64,000 nt of DNA from Alnus glutinosa (Eukaryota > Streptophyta > Magnoliopsida > Fagales > Betulaceae): NCBI RefSeq assembly GCF_958979055.1, contig NC_084886.1, forward strand, positions 2,933,001 through 2,997,000. The letters run 5' to 3'. Shown here piece by piece: positions 20,670 through 33,750 of the stretch. The translations under genes and the position numbers were made by a program. The notes under the pieces are model-generated. The model was not told the DNA's origin. It searched no databases and saw nothing but the letters and a program-made list of their open reading frames with translations. The stretch's first letter is position 1, and each line of letters opens with the position of its first letter.

Positions 20670-23600
20670 TCATTAAGGTTATAACGTCAGGAAGACAAAA
20701 TTTTTTGGCTACATGATTGGAGTCCGAGTTTTTTTTTTTTTTTTTTTTCATTTTATCAAATAAAGATATATGCATGTAAAAGAGAAATATATAAGTCTCT
20801 CAATGTGGTTTTCCTTTTTATTTTCGGTACTTTTCTTCTATATGTTTAATTTATGTCGTTTTGAGTTGTTCCTTCTGTCCAAAGGGATGACCGGAAAATG
20901 CATTTTTGAATGTATCCATCCAAAAAAAAAGAATTTGGAATGCAAAAGCATTACATTACTGATTTATTTTTTTAAAATAATAATAATAATAAGAGTTTTT
21001 TGATTGATGGATATGACAAGTACACATGACTATTTTTTTCCTAATTAAGTACAATGAAGAAATGGAAGAAAAAACTTACATAAAATTAAAAAAATATATA
21101 TATATTGTTGAAAAAGTACAACTAAGGGTGCGTTTTGGATTGTGATTTTGTAAATAAAAAGTATGATTTTAAACCAAATCGTATAAAATGAATCATTTGA
21201 AAATTACGTTTTTAAAAATTTGTGATTTAAAAAAGCAGAAAAGGTAATGGGTGTTTTTTTTAAAATACAAAATTTTAAAGGTTAAACTGTAATTTTTCCA
21301 AGCACTTAACTACGTTTTTAAATATCATTTTTTCAAATAACATATTTTAAAAACTCACTTTTTTAAATTGTAAACTCAAATTGACACTAAGCAATACGGC
21401 ATAATTTTTAAAAATGATTGGAAATGGGCCAGAAAAAAAAAAAAAGAAAAAGAAAAAAAAGAGATTGGTCTAGGCTGCCTAGCCCATCTGGTTCTTGGGC
21501 TCACAGGCTAAGAGATGGGCCACCTTAAACAATGGTTCGAGAGGCAATAGAGTGGGGAAACTGTATGAGAAAACACATATTGTTTGAACACCGGGAGAGA
21601 GAGTTTGATTCAATTGCATGATCACATAGTTTATCACTTGTAAAAGTCGAATACAAATCAATCATGAAATGGTAATAATATTTAAAGCTCCTATTATTAG
21701 TGCGAGGATTAATTGTGTGTATATATATATATATATATATGATTCTAATCATCTCTGCATTAATGCACTTGACAATTCGTATAAAATCCATTTGAGTTTG
21801 TTTCAATTCATACTCTAAAAGGACGCGTACAAAATCAAAATAATGATATGTAACAGCATTCACAGTAGCTTCTTTAAATGTGGTCTGTTCTCTAAATTTT
21901 AGAAAAAATTTCAATAAAGTTACAAAAACACATTCATAGTAGCTTTTCTAAAATTTTCGTTTCCCTATAAAGTGCATTGGGAAGCACAATTCACTTCCCA
22001 TTTAATTATTTATTCATAAAATATATTATGTCCCTCCTACTTTATCTTCTTTTTCCTACTTTTAATTAACGTAAAAGTAAAAAAGAAAAAAAAAATCTTA
22101 ATAATATAGGAAAAAATAAAAGAAAGCTGCTGTGTGGTGTTTTTTGATAAAAAAAGTAAAAAATAGTTTTTTTCCCTATATTTAGGGAAAATGGTTGAGA
22201 AGCTGCTAGAAATGCTCTAAGACTTCTATTTTGTGATTTTTGACTAGAGCTTCTCATTTTCCCTAAAAAAAAAATGCTTGAAAAAAAAAATGATTTTTCT
22301 TAAAATGTTTTACAGGCAAATTTTAATTCATACTTATCAAAGGCACTATTTATCGTCTTAATTGATTGTTTTGGTAACACCATCGATCACTTACATAGTT
22401 GGGACACAGGGATTTCTAGTAACTAAGAAGTACGGAGGGTACTTTAGAAATATTGAGATTGACAGCAATTTCTATTCAATTGCAATGGGCAATTTCAAAG
22501 AATTCCTATCCATTTTAAAGGCCATGGTTTTAAAAACCATAATTTCACGCTTATTTATTTATTTTCGCTTATTTTTTCAAAGGGGAAACTATCAAAACTA
22601 TGAGTAAATAAAATGAATATAATGATACACAGTAAAAGTAAAAGAGGGGACCGAAAAGTAGATGAACGTATCAAAACTTAGAAAATTTTGTGCATAATAG
22701 TTTAGATTGTTTTGAATTATCAATATGTTAAAAAGATGAACTTTATCCGCATGAGATCTAATCCCATATTTATATTCTATTTATGAGTTTAATATATTAA
22801 GTTTGTTGGTGCAGTTTTCATTCAGCAGCTAGTCGATCCTTGCAAAATAGTAAGGTTAAACAAAAGAGCTTGTCAAGAGCAAACCAACGGGAAATAGCCC
22901 TAATGTCTAAATTAGTTATCTCTAGGGAGATGAATAAAAACTGAATTTAGAGCACTTACAAGATGATAAAGGGGCCAAAAGATCCTCCATACTTGGTCTT
23001 GTTGCTGTTTATGTAGAGGCTAAGCATACAATGTCGTTATCATGGCTAATCCCCCTACTTCCCTAGATCCGTGGACTAAGGGATGGCGTTGGCAAGGCCG
23101 AACGGCACGTGTTAGCAAGCTGTAGTACTTGAACCTTTTAAGTGAAAGGAGTGATGGGACATGGGTCAAGTCCGAGCATTGTAGAGTCGTAGACGAACGA
23201 GCAGTACTACGGAGGAGTAAAATTTCCGGATGGATTCCGAAAATTTTACTTCATCTAAGCTTTACCCTAGACGAACAGGTGCACTGCAATCGTACTATGA
23301 TACTGCCGAGTTTAACTTGAGGTGCATTCATGATTTTTTTTCAAAGGTCTTGTCACTTAATGATGGGATCCCAAAATCCATTCTATCAATCAGGCTTTAT
23401 GCAATGATTGGGGCAAGCGATCAAGTCTAACCCTCGATCAATGGTAGACCTAGATGGGAGAGGCTTTGTATAGGATATTGATCAACTATTTAGATCTTGA
23501 GTCGGCGAATGTTGATGATGAGTTCCAATCGCTGGTGGGCTTCAATTGACTGGGCTCCTCGATTGTGATCTGGGCCTTAGCGAGAGGCCCACTTCCCAAC

Positions 23601-23745
23601 AAAGTTTATAATAAGGTTGATATACCCCAAATATGGCTTTGTCAAAACATTCATAATGAACTCTCTACTTCTAACTTTTTTTAAATTTTTTTTTTAACAA
23701 AACTCACAAAATACACATGTAAAGCTCTTCATGTGGTGTGCGTGT
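20670..23745. other. Intergenic, AT-rich, repeat-derived
   Basis: No gene supported. Around 21122-21400 the sequence begins with GGGTGCGTTTTGGA and ends with a partial complement, which looks like the remains of a MITE. From 22980 to 23620 the base composition rises in GC and there are short open frames on the plus strand, but none shows a domain; I take this as decayed retroelement sequence leading into the LINE fragment to the right. Confidence 0.5.
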
Positions 23746-24750
23746 AATGGTTTACTTCCCACTAAAAACAATTTATTTAGGCGTAAAATTGTGGATTTTA
23801 ATCTTTGCCCTTGCTGTAACAATGACTCAAAAACAGTTTTTCATGTCCTCTGGAAATGTCTAGCTGCTCAAAATGTCTAGGGTAGGAGTTTAGTGCAATT
23901 TCTGAAGTGTTCTTTCATCGGAGATAATTTTATGAAGTTGGTGGAGTACTGTATAGAGCGTTTCTCGTATGAAGATTTCGATCTTATGGCGATCTTTCGA
24001 AGAATTTGATTACGTTGAAATCAATTTATCTTTGATAATATTTTCACTCCCCCTCAAACTGTTTTCAAGGAATCAATGGAATCACTTGATGATTTCCGCA
24101 AGTACAATAAAAAAGAGGAGGATTTAGTGATTTCTAGGGGGGGGGGGGGGGGGGGGGGGGGGATTCTAGTTCTCTATTATTACTCAAGGGGTGGCAACCT
24201 CCGCTTGCTGGAATTATAAAGGTGAACTGGGATGCTTCTTTGCTAGTTAAGGAGCGTCATATTGGTATTGAGATTGTGGCTAGAGATGAATATGATAACT
24301 TTTTAGGTGCACGGGCTATCACGAAAATGGTTGTGACTACACCGAAAGTGGCTGAAGCTATAGCGGCCTTAGAAGCGATTTTATTTTGTAAGCAGGCTGG
24401 TTTCTTCAATGTTCTCCTTGAAGGGGATGCTAAGCAAGTGGTAAATGATGTTAATCATGGTTCTCTAAACCTGTCAACGGCAGGCCATTTTATTGAGGGG
24501 ATCATTTCAGAAATGCAAGGGCTCAGGTATGCATCTTTGGTTTATGTGGGTAGAGAGGCTAATAATGTGGCCCATTGCTTAGCAAATGAGGCATCTAGTA
24601 AGGTTGTTGATTTAGTTTGACTTGAGGATATACCTCATTGTATTTTGCATGCACTACTTAAGGACTGCTCTTGTCCCTAGATCCTTTTTTAAGGATCAGT
24701 TTTATTCTCAATGAAGAAGTTTCAACGTTGTTAAAAAACAAAAAACAAAA
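23746..24750 (+). pseudogene. LINE 3' part: zinc-binding RT domain and RNase H-like domain, broken
   Basis: At 23746-23880 a frame reads L-C-P-C-C-N-N-D-S-K-T-V-F-H-V-L-W-K-C, the reverse-transcriptase zinc-binding (zf-RVT) motif, then hits a stop. At 24222-24620 a frame of 132 residues (opening V-N-W-D-A-S, with A-E-A-I-A-A-L-E-A, L-E-G-D-A-K-Q-V-V and N-N-V-A-H-C-L-A) is the plant RNase H-like domain (RVT_3). The two are separated by stops, a frame change and a 26-nt G run. The 3' end has AATGAAGAAGTTTC followed by an A-rich tail. This is a decayed non-LTR retrotransposon or a retrogene derived from one, not a functional host gene. Confidence 0.85.
24137..24162. repeat. Pure G run of 26
   Basis: An uninterrupted run of 26 G lies inside the LINE remnant between the zinc-binding and RNase H-like parts. 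Long G or C homopolymers are rare in plant nuclear DNA, where long homopolymers are nearly always A or T. Length may be affected by sequencing error. Confidence 0.75.
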
Positions 24751-26088
24751 TAAAACAAAACTCTTTACTCAATGTTAAATTTAATTCTAGTCAGTAATGC
24801 TCTCTAAATGTAAAGAATCCAAAAGTGAAAGTTAAAGATTTTTTAATGTTTATTTTCTCTTTCATACTTTTTCTTATTTCCTCTCAACTAAAGTAAGTTT
24901 TTAATGCAAAGAGTTCAAAAGTTAGTTTCATCAATAAAATAAGATATTTAATTAAAGTATATAAATATTTAAAAAGTTTGATGTTTAGTGGTTTTGAAAA
25001 ATAGCTAGCTAAATCAACCAAAATAATTTTTTTGGGTTAAATTTAATTATTATTACTATTATTTTTTTTTGGAAGAGTTTAATGTGATCAATACTCTCTA
25101 TACATCTTGTGAGCTCATCATGACTAGAGGTGGAAGTGGAACATCCAAACTCCACTCATAATTAATTAATTATTATAAATAAATAAATAAAACCTCCATG
25201 ACTACGCTGGTGGCTGGCCTAACTCCAAAACCCGTTGGATCTTCCTACAAGTCTATTGCTGCAGCCTGCAGTTTCCAAGCTCTTTCCTACAAGCTAACTC
25301 AATCACTCCAAAGTCCTAACAACCCACTTAGTCTTCGGAAAAAAAGAAAAAAAAAAAGAAAAAAAGACCCACTTATTCAACTTTGCAACTCAAAATTTCA
25401 TAAGAACTCATGAGTACTTTGATTAAAGAGATGATGAGATGAGATGAGATGATGAGTATATATATACAAATATATCATAAGAATGAGTAATTGACATAAC
25501 ATAATCGAATACAAATCGATTAACTTAAGCTTTTCAGTTAAGTAGTGTCATATGTATATATATTATGATTTCATTAAAAGAACTCCTTATAGGATTATAG
25601 GATTAAAAGATATTTCATAATCGAAAACAAATTTTAGGATTATTGGTTTGTTAATTGTTTTGCTTATTTGAATGATTGAGACTGATTTTAATTAGTTGGA
25701 TGAGATGGATTTGATAAGACAGTGATGATTGATTCAAATTTGCAAGTAATTAGTAAGAATTATGAGATGGATTTGATAACATAGTGATTGATTTAGGCAG
25801 GGTAGTCATTTGAGAATGATCTGCTGTATTAAAAAGTGAAAGCTCCTCAAATATGAATGGTTAACAAAAAATCAATTGTCCTAATTAATAATTATGCTGT
25901 TCACCAAAGTTGAACTTTTACGTAAGGCATTCATTCATGCCCACGGCCCACTTTGCTTTTTCCACGCCCAAATTTAATTTTGGTCTCTTTTACCATGCAT
26001 CAACCTACTTGAGAACTCAAAAATATTGCTTGTTGATATAAATTGCTCGTCGATCATTTCCTTTTGACAAAACGAATAAGAAATTCTT
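24751..26088. other. Intergenic, AT-rich
   Basis: No gene supported. A short frame at 25198-25413 has no domain. Near 25430-25460 there is a GATGA-rich simple repeat. The rest is AT-rich with scattered homopolymers. Confidence 0.5.
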
Positions 26089-26198
26089 TTTTTTTTTTTT
26101 TTTTTACATGTTCATACAAGAGGGAGAGAAAAATTCAAATTAATGACCTCCGCTTCATGAGGCGTGATCCCTAACTAATTGAATTACCCTTTGGAAAT
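26089..26198 (-). mobile_element. tRNA-derived SINE, same family as 40275-40391
   Basis: Minus-strand element with its A tail at the left (T run 26087-26105). It shares the phrase GACCTCCGCTTCATGAGGCG (plus-strand reading) with the SINE at 40275-40391. On the minus strand an A-box-like AATTCAATTAGTTAGG is visible; the B-box is degenerate. The insertion is bounded by a perfect 13-bp duplication ATAAGAAATTCTT (26076-26088 and 26199-26211), proof of retroposition. Confidence 0.82.
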
Positions 26199-26211
26199 AT
26201 AAGAAATTCTT

Positions 26212-28402
26212 CTTCATGTAAAAAAGGGTACAAACTTAGAGAAATGTTATTTTTACATTTTTTCGTTTTTTTTTTTTAAAAAAAAAAAAAAAAAACTTAC
26301 TATTCAATCATTTTCAGTACATTTTCATACAAATTTATTGATTGATTTGAAAAAATATGTATAAGAGATGTATATATAATAGGTCACAAACTTAAAGCAC
26401 ATTTTTTTTTTCTAACTTGGTTTTTTCTTTTTCTTTTTCTTTTTTGGTTGAGAAATTATCTTTTTTAAATCAATCATTAGATTTGTAGGACTCATATGTG
26501 AGTCACACATATTCAATAGTTGATTTTTTTTTTTTTTTTTTTAAAAAAAATGTATGAGATATGCACATGTTCCATTTTTTTTTTTAAAAAAAATTAATTA
26601 ATTAATTTTAACAAATAATAAAAAAATCCTTTAATTCCCAACAATATGGTACTCAAAATGAATCTAATACATCTCCTTATTTTCAAGAAGGATAAATACC
26701 ACTAGATTACGCCAACGTCGATTTTGCAGATTCATTATAAATAATGTAGGGTTTTTTTTCTTTAATTTAATTTTATTTGATACAGTCTTCCTTTTGTTAT
26801 TTTAAACCAAGCAAGAACATCTGTTAGACTATCCAAGTTAGGAGTAGAGATTCAACAACTCAACAGGGTCAACGACCTAACCAAAATTTGAATAAATCTA
26901 TAATACTCTACCCTAAAATTTTGGTATCACGCCTGGTTTAAAAAATAATAATTTTACAAGTAGTTAATGAAAATGTAATTTTAAAAACGTAATTATATAA
27001 AAAAAATATAATTTTTAACATTATTATTTTATATATACACGAGAAATGTTAAATATTATTTGGTTGTATATTCAAAATCCTTATTTTTGTAAATTTATTA
27101 TTGAATTTGTAAATTTATTATTGAATTTTTGTACGGAGAGAGAAGCAATGTAGGCAATTGTGAGTTTCTCCACCGTGGCCGGTGGGTCTCCACGAAAGCT
27201 GAGCCACCGTACGTGTGGAAGCAGCAGGGAAAGAGGTAGACCGAGCGAGGGGCGGCTGATTGGTTCGTACAGTGTAGTCAGAGTAGTAATGAAGCTAACG
27301 TAGGCAGTACTCAGGAGTCTTGAGGTAGGCGATGAGGTCAAAGTTGACCTTTCCAAGTTCCAGATGGTTCTTTTCTTTTCTACGACTCCTTCAATCCTTT
27401 TTATCTGCGTACTTGCCGGCCTAAATGGTGGACTGCTCGATCCACGCATACAATTAGTATTATTACTAGTCAATTAATTGGTTCATAAATATAGAAGAAA
27501 GGGAATTTGATTAGGATTCAGTCTTGTTGATTTAAAAAAAAAAAGGAAAAGAAAAGTCTCATAAATTGCCACGTGTTTGTTGTCGGTTGCCTAGTTTCCC
27601 TGAGATCAGGGATGGAACTAGAGAAGGTTCCATGGGGTCATGGGGATGTAAAAGAAAATTGTCAAAAATACTTTTAAATTTGTTGAAAAATACATTTGAA
27701 GTCTTATTTTTCAACTTTGATGTTCTTATATGCCAATGACTTGCCAAACAAAAAAACATGTATTTCAAACTCCTTTTTCTTTTTTCTTTTTTTCTCCCCT
27801 TCAAATTTTTGAAGAGATTAAAGAGTTAATAAATATTTTTAGGAGGGGAAATGGATGTATTTTTATTTTTTTAAAAAAAAAGAAGAAGATTTTCGAATAG
27901 AGTATTTTTCATATTTGTAGAGAAGGGGAAGAATTTTTCAAATTTTTGGGAGGGCCATAGAAGCTCAAAGGGTTCTTTTTCAAAATTTTAAAGAGATTAA
28001 AAGAGTTTTTTAGATTTTTAAAAAGGGCCATACTTTTTTTAAATTTATTTTTGAGAGATCTTATCCATTTCATAAATAAACAAAAACCGTTAGGATAACC
28101 TTCTTTTTTTTTTTCTTTTTTTTTTTTTAAGATAACCGCTAGGATAACTTTTAGAGAGGAGAAAGGGCAATTTTCAAAACTTGGGGGCGAAGACACCTCC
28201 TTCCCAGCTCCCCAGTGTTCCACTCCGTCCGCGTTTATAGGATATAATCGTAAATTGCTGCCTACTTTTTGCCTTTGAAATGTCAAACGATAACAAAAAT
28301 CGGACCGATTTGGTCGTGGTCTTCACTTCAGCGGCTTTAATTTCTATGGACCTAATACTCTGTCCTTCACAGCTGCCTCTCGGGGGCCCACAGGTTACAA
28401 TA
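26212..28402. other. Intergenic, AT-rich
   Basis: No gene supported. It holds many T and A runs (26262-26296, 26525-26552) and a minus-strand frame at 27081-27473 with no recognised family. The part near 27600-27970, with GGGATGGAACTAGAG and GGCCATAG phrases, resembles decayed transposon ends but could not be bounded. Confidence 0.5.
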
Positions 28403-28669
28403 GACTTGTTTGATAAAGATATGTACAAAACAGAATAGTAGATTGTTAATTTTAAAATTAGTAAAAAGTGATGATGTGATATAAAATAAAAAGAATTTGT
28501 ATAAAAAAAAGTGAAAAAATTTTGTATTGTGTAATATAAAAAAAAAATAAAAATAAAAATATTTTAATGTTGAATTAGTGATAGAAAATATAAAAAAGTG
28601 ATAAAAAAAAAAATTATATAAACAGCAACAGCATTATGCTGTTCTGTTTCATAACCTATCAAACAAGCC
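28403..28669. mobile_element. MITE with about 30-bp terminal inverted repeats
   Basis: The left end GACTTGTTTGATA...AAACAGAATAG is matched by the complement of the right end CTGTTCTGTTTC...TATCAAACAAGCC. The middle is AT-rich without coding capacity. CAATA flanks both sides in direct orientation, a possible short target duplication. The superfamily is not certain. Confidence 0.65.
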
Positions 28670-28883
28670 CAATATTACATGGCCCACATGATTTTGGCGA
28701 TTCTGCTTACAAAATTTTGACCTTTTTAACCTGAAAAACAATAATGTTCAACACACACTTCACCATGCAAGTTTTTTATTAACATGATGATTCTATTAAA
28801 TAAAGAGGAGTCCTACACATTTTTTTTTTAAGTGTTTGTTTATTTATATTATTATTTTTAGTCAAAGTCAATTGAAATACAGT

Positions 28884-29221
28884 TTTGTGGATAAAACTAA
28901 GAATAATATGAGTATTGATGTTATGATCAGACATAGCAAAGATGAGGTACCGGCAACCTTGTCCGAGTCTAAAGATCATATCATTACACCTGATATTGTA
29001 CAAGCAATAACAGTTTTAAGGTCAAAGAACTTGAGTCGTGTATTGAGATTTGTTAGGATTATTTTTGGGGAGTCATTTGAGTATCTAAGGCTATCTAATT
29101 GAGGAGACACGTGGAGGTAATACACAATTTGAAGATTTGGAAGGTTCATCATGTTAGGCGTAATCTAAATAGGGCAGCTTACCGACTTGCAAATAAAGCT
29201 TTATCTTTTAGTGATATTTAA
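28884..29221 (+). pseudogene. RNase H-like domain remnant of a retroelement
   Basis: Broken frames that together read as the C-terminal part of a plant RNase H-like (RVT_3) domain: an I-V-Q-A-I-T-V-L-R segment near 28995-29025 and, after a stop, V-R-R-N-L-N-R-A-A-Y-R-L-A-N-K-A-L at about 29150-29205. The second segment is the typical end of this domain. A T/A-rich tract follows. Too short and broken to be functional. Confidence 0.6.
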
Positions 29222-29485
29222 TTTTTTTTTTTTTTTTTAAAAAAAAATCTCCATAGTATTTCTAATATTATCGTTGTTGAGCGTTGTACTTAATTTGTCT
29301 ATTTATAAGATGTGCTTGATGCCGTTCAAAAACAAAAGTGTTCATTTTCTAACGTTGTAGTAAAATCATTATTAGATAAAATAACAAATTAATGTACATA
29401 TAGCATTTTGTAATAATTTTCACTGCCATGTCAAGAAGTGAGCAATGAAGAGTATGTGTAACATTTATCTTTCATTTTCTATTCT

Positions 29486-29989
29486 TGTAACCACCTAAGA
29501 AAAACGTTAGCTACATTTACGATATCACTTTAAAAGGACTTACCAATTTGAAGATTCTCTAAAATCACTAAAAAATCATAGTTTTACATAGTAAGTAAGC
29601 AATGTAAGACTTAGCACTCATGAGTGTCTTTATAAATCACAGACTTTATTTTGGCTACTTATCTTCTCAATATGGAACTGAGATATTACAATCTTCATTC
29701 TTAAACCCCTGACGTTATCGTCAGAGCCACGTCGTGTAGTGCTCCAGTACCGCATGACATTCCAATTTGGCTTTGATACTATTCGTAATGACCCAATGAA
29801 AATACTAGTTACATCTGCATTATCACCTCAAAAAAATTAGTTAATTTGAAGCTTATCGTATAATCATTTTTAAATCCAAAATTCACATAGTAAATAAACA
29901 ATGTAAAACTTAACATTCATGAATATCTTTATAAACCATTAACTGTATGTGAGTTACTAATATTTTCAATATAGAACCGGAGTATTACA
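29486..29989 (-). mobile_element. TRIM (miniature LTR retrotransposon), 504 bp, minus strand
   Basis: Direct repeats of 205 and 206 bp (29486-29690, 29784-29989) share many phrases (for example ACATAGTAA, CAATGTAA, ATCTTTATAAA) and both end in ATTACA; the left starts TGTAA, and the right has CGTAA. Just left of the right repeat lies GGCTTTGATACTA, whose complement TAGTATCAAAGCC is close to the tRNA-Met primer-binding site TGGTATCAGAGCC. This places the 5' LTR on the right and the element on the minus strand. The interior is 93 bp and non-coding. The LTRs differ at many positions, so it is older than the TRIM at 15671. Confidence 0.75.
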
Positions 29990-31219
29990 ATTTCTAAGGG
30001 GAGTTTTAATGAGTTAATTTATCATAAATGGTAAAAATTAAAAATAAAATACACTACAAAAACAATGAAGAAGATTCAAGCTGTTTAGTTTCCTCTTACA
30101 AAAGAAAGCAGTCCAATCATGTTCATACATTCGGCCAACAAAAAGAGGAGCAAAACATAATATGCTCCTTCAATGATTCAAACCCCCTTTAGGCTCATTC
30201 TGTCCCTTAAAATGCAATTAATGTCACTTTAAAAAGGTGCATAGAAGATATGGTGTGGCCGGTGGGTTGACCATTCTGTTCATTTTGTTAACTGTGACAC
30301 CCTACAATATATGAAGTATTTTAATTGAAATGTGAGATAAATTGTAAAGTTAAAGTCTGTATTAATACAATATTTTGGATGGCTAAGTTGGCGGTAAGGC
30401 ACTTACAAAATAAGAAAAAATTATTACGTTACGTTGGCCTAAGGTGGAGCCCGTAGGAAACTATCGATGTGTGGTGCGTTTGGGTGTTGAATATGAATAT
30501 TATTCGAATACACTGCGCGAATTACGAGGTTTGACTTTGTGAGATAAAATTTGAAAATATTTGAAAAAGTTAAATAAAATATGATTTATTTTTAAAAAAA
30601 GTTGAATATTATTCAACTTTACTCAACTTTTTATACGAACCAAACACAAATTAGTTAGATATTTAAGAGATAAAACCCAATGAAAAGAGATTAGGTAAGA
30701 GAAAACGTGCATACCTCGTAATGGAGATCATTACCTTCATTTATAGGGTCTCCATTTATAGGGTTTCTATCGGTATGGTAAGTGGACTTGGTATGGCAAG
30801 GCCAAAGTAAAAGGACCAATATGGAAGGCCGCATATACTCACGAATCGCTTTTATCTAGGATGCTCCAATGGCTATTTTATTTACTCAGTCGACTTTAAA
30901 TAGGCAAAACAACAAATGAGAGATATCATTCATTTTATGGTCTTGACTGTTTAAGGGCGTAAGCTTGGGTTAAGAGGAATCCAGTATACCGCATTTATAT
31001 GCCGTATAGTGAATCCGCACTTTATTCTTGTGGTAGACCAAAATTATAGTCTTATTTGGGCTCAAGAGGCATTTGGTTGGGCCTAACGGGCATTTCAATA
31101 ACCTTAAACTCTAATTCGTTAAATTATTGCTTATACCAAAAACTTAACACTTATTTCTTTTTCTTTTTTTTTTTTTAATCAGAAATTGCTATACATTCTG
31201 ACTGTAATTTTACGGTTTA

Positions 31220-31259
<40 letters not shown>

Positions 31260-31980
31260 TGAGCGAAGCCATTATTCAGTTAAAGCAAAAACAAAAAACC
31301 TAAAGGCAACCTTTTCATGTTCATTAAAAAAGCAATTTTTTTTCTAAGCTCATTAAAAAAAGCATTTATACTCTTGTCCTTTGTCACAACTACCTTTCAT
31401 TCTCACCATTTGTGTGCGACTTGTCTGCGTGTATTTTTTGTTTTTTCAGTGGGGGTGTTTCAGACCCCTTTATTATCATAAACCACCCATTAAATACAGA
31501 ATTTTTTTTTTTTGCCCAGTAAATACAGATTTTTTATTTTTTATTTTTAAAAGGTCAGAATTTCATTCGTAATTAACATGATAAGGCAGTCATAATCACA
31601 CAGGACAAAGCACTAAAGGTTTGATTTATGATTTTCTTTCATCTATTCTATAAGAATAGAGTGGTACTTTTATTTTGGTTAAAAAAAAAAATTATTAGAT
31701 AAGAAAAACCCAGATTTATTACTAAAAAATAGCTCTATTTATTATCGAAGTCCAAACAGATATGTGTCCTTCCAATCAAATAAATTTCCGAACTAACAAA
31801 ACACAACAAAGGCCTAAAACCAAGTGCACCAACCACGAAGAATTCTCCAAAACCTTATAATATTTCTGTCTTTCCCTTCCGAGTCTCAGAAGACACAGGG
31901 ATCTCATTAGCTTTCTCTCTTTTTTATCTTTTGGTTGGTAAATTCCTCGTTTATTTGACACCCTTTTGAGTTTTGACACG
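29990..31980. other. Intergenic, repeat-derived
   Basis: No gene supported. A probable MITE at about 30470-30652 starts GGTGCGTTTGGGTG and ends CGAACCAAACACA. The stretch 30690-31130 with an ATTTATAGGGTCTCC phrase may be part of an LTR but could not be bounded. A 40-nt T run at 31219-31258 followed by GAGCGAAGCCATTATTCAG looks like the tail of a minus-strand retroposon. The right end is the promoter region of the DUF707 gene. Confidence 0.45.
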
Positions 31981-33722
31981 GTTCTTTTACATTTCGCCAT
32001 TAAAAAGCGATCACGAAGTGGGTGATATCAAATTCCGCAGGGAAGTGGTTTTCTCGTGATTCTCGTTTCCAAACGGTTTCCTTAACCGGATCTTGCTCCG
32101 GTTATTAGGGTTGTTTTCCAGGTAAGCTTTCATTCGCCTTCAATACATGTCTGTGTGTAATTTACTTTTCCGTTTGGTGGGTCAGTTTTAGTATTAGTTA
32201 ATATTTATGGGAATTCGATTTCCTTGTTTGAGACCTGGGAAAGAGAAAAAAAACTCCACTCAGCGGGAGCAAATTCTAGTATGACTATTTAGCTTTTATT
32301 GAGGTTCGAAGTTTACTCTGCTTTTTTTTTTTTAGTTCTGTTTTTTTTTTTGTTTGTTTTTTCGGCAATCGAAGGGAGGCTGTCATTTGTTGTGTTCTTC
32401 AAAATTACTATTGAAATAAATAAAGATTGAATTTTTTTAATTTGGCTAGTTTGGTTCTAAGTGATTTGAGATTTTATTTATCTGTTTTGAATTAAAGTTG
32501 TAAAGGGCTGTTGGGCTCAATATCTATTTATTAATTTGCTAAGCCTATCCTAGTCCATGAAACAATTAATGTTATATATATGTTGATGGCAATAGTATGC
32601 ATGCAATCAAGAAGATTTTTGGAAATAATGATTGGGAGTACTTAATTTATATATATATATATATATATTTCTGAGCTAACTTTATGCTTGGGTTTTTGTT
32701 TTTGGTACTTTTTTTTTTCTTCATCTTTCAAAGTAAGCAAGCACAGTTGTTTTTCTTAATCAGAAAACTAGGGAAATTTCTTGATTTAATTAAGATTTGG
32801 GTATAAGTCAACAAAGGCACACGGTTGCTTAGTTTGGGGACTCAGTTGAGGGTTTGAATGGCGTGGCTTTGTTTTTGTTCCTAGGTTATTATCTTTTTGT
32901 CAAAAAGGCAGCACATGGTTCTTGCTTGGTAGAGCTGCTTGTAGAGGGTAATGAGGAAGAATCACATGGTTGCTTGCTCATGGTTCCTCTTATGGCTACT
33001 TATTGGGTTTGAGTGTAGAGTTTGCTATTGTTTGCATCCAAAAGTCGAAGTTTTTTTTTGTGAGTGCTCCAGTACTATGGTCATTTCTTATTGGGGTTTC
33101 ACAATTCTACCCATTAGTATGCAAGATATATTTTAGAGAGAACTAAGAGTGAGATGATGTTGTTGTTGTTTAAAGAAAGCGTGAGACAGAGAGCTTCTTA
33201 TATGAGCTTCCAAACTTTGTGATAGAATTACATTTGGTAGCAGCTTTGGGTTGTGACTTGTAGGTACTATTAAAATTTCATTAGGATTTTCATCCTAAAA
33301 GTATATATATATATTCTCAATTGCTACATGATTCATATTTAATTGAAATTTCACTGCAGCTGTTATTCTTTACATATCTCATTGAATGTTCATCTGGAAG
33401 CAGTGTACTTAAACTTATGGTCCTGTTTATAAAATGTTATACCAGGTATTGGGTCTCTTCCATGAGGGTCTCTGTTGCTTTCATGGAGGATTGGCAACTC
33501 AAAACTTGTTAGATAATGCAGATCAGCTCCCAATTTCTACATTCAGCTTATTTTTTGGTGAACATATATTCAGAAGATTTTAAATAAAATGGGAATCCTT
33601 TCACGCAGGTCCAGTATTTCTGATGGCATAAATCACTAGAAAGAGATTTTTATAAATTTAATCATGTTATTATATAAGATGACAACTTTCTTTATATAAC
33701 ATTTTAATCTTCTTGGCTGCAG
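31981..33722 (+). other. Probable 5' leader exon and first intron of the DUF707 gene
   Basis: A consensus donor CCAG|GTAAGC at 32121/32122 and the acceptor at 33721-33722 suggest a non-coding first exon ending at 32121 and a leader intron of about 1.6 kb. Joining the two leaves no earlier in-frame ATG, so the start at 33751 stands. No coding exon was recognised within the intron, which is T-rich and holds an AT microsatellite at about 32650-32670. Confidence 0.5.
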
Positions 33723-33750
33723 TGCTGTTAGCAGAAAACCAAATGAGACC

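Noticed and set aside
27081..27473. Minus-strand frame of 130 residues
   Set aside because: No recognisable domain, no promoter motifs nearby, ends in AT-rich repeat (INLQK region is a duplicated AATTTATTATTGAA tract).
31776..32000. Minus-strand frame of 74 basic residues upstream of the DUF707 gene
   Set aside because: Lies in the likely promoter and leader region, no domain; basic start is probably chance.
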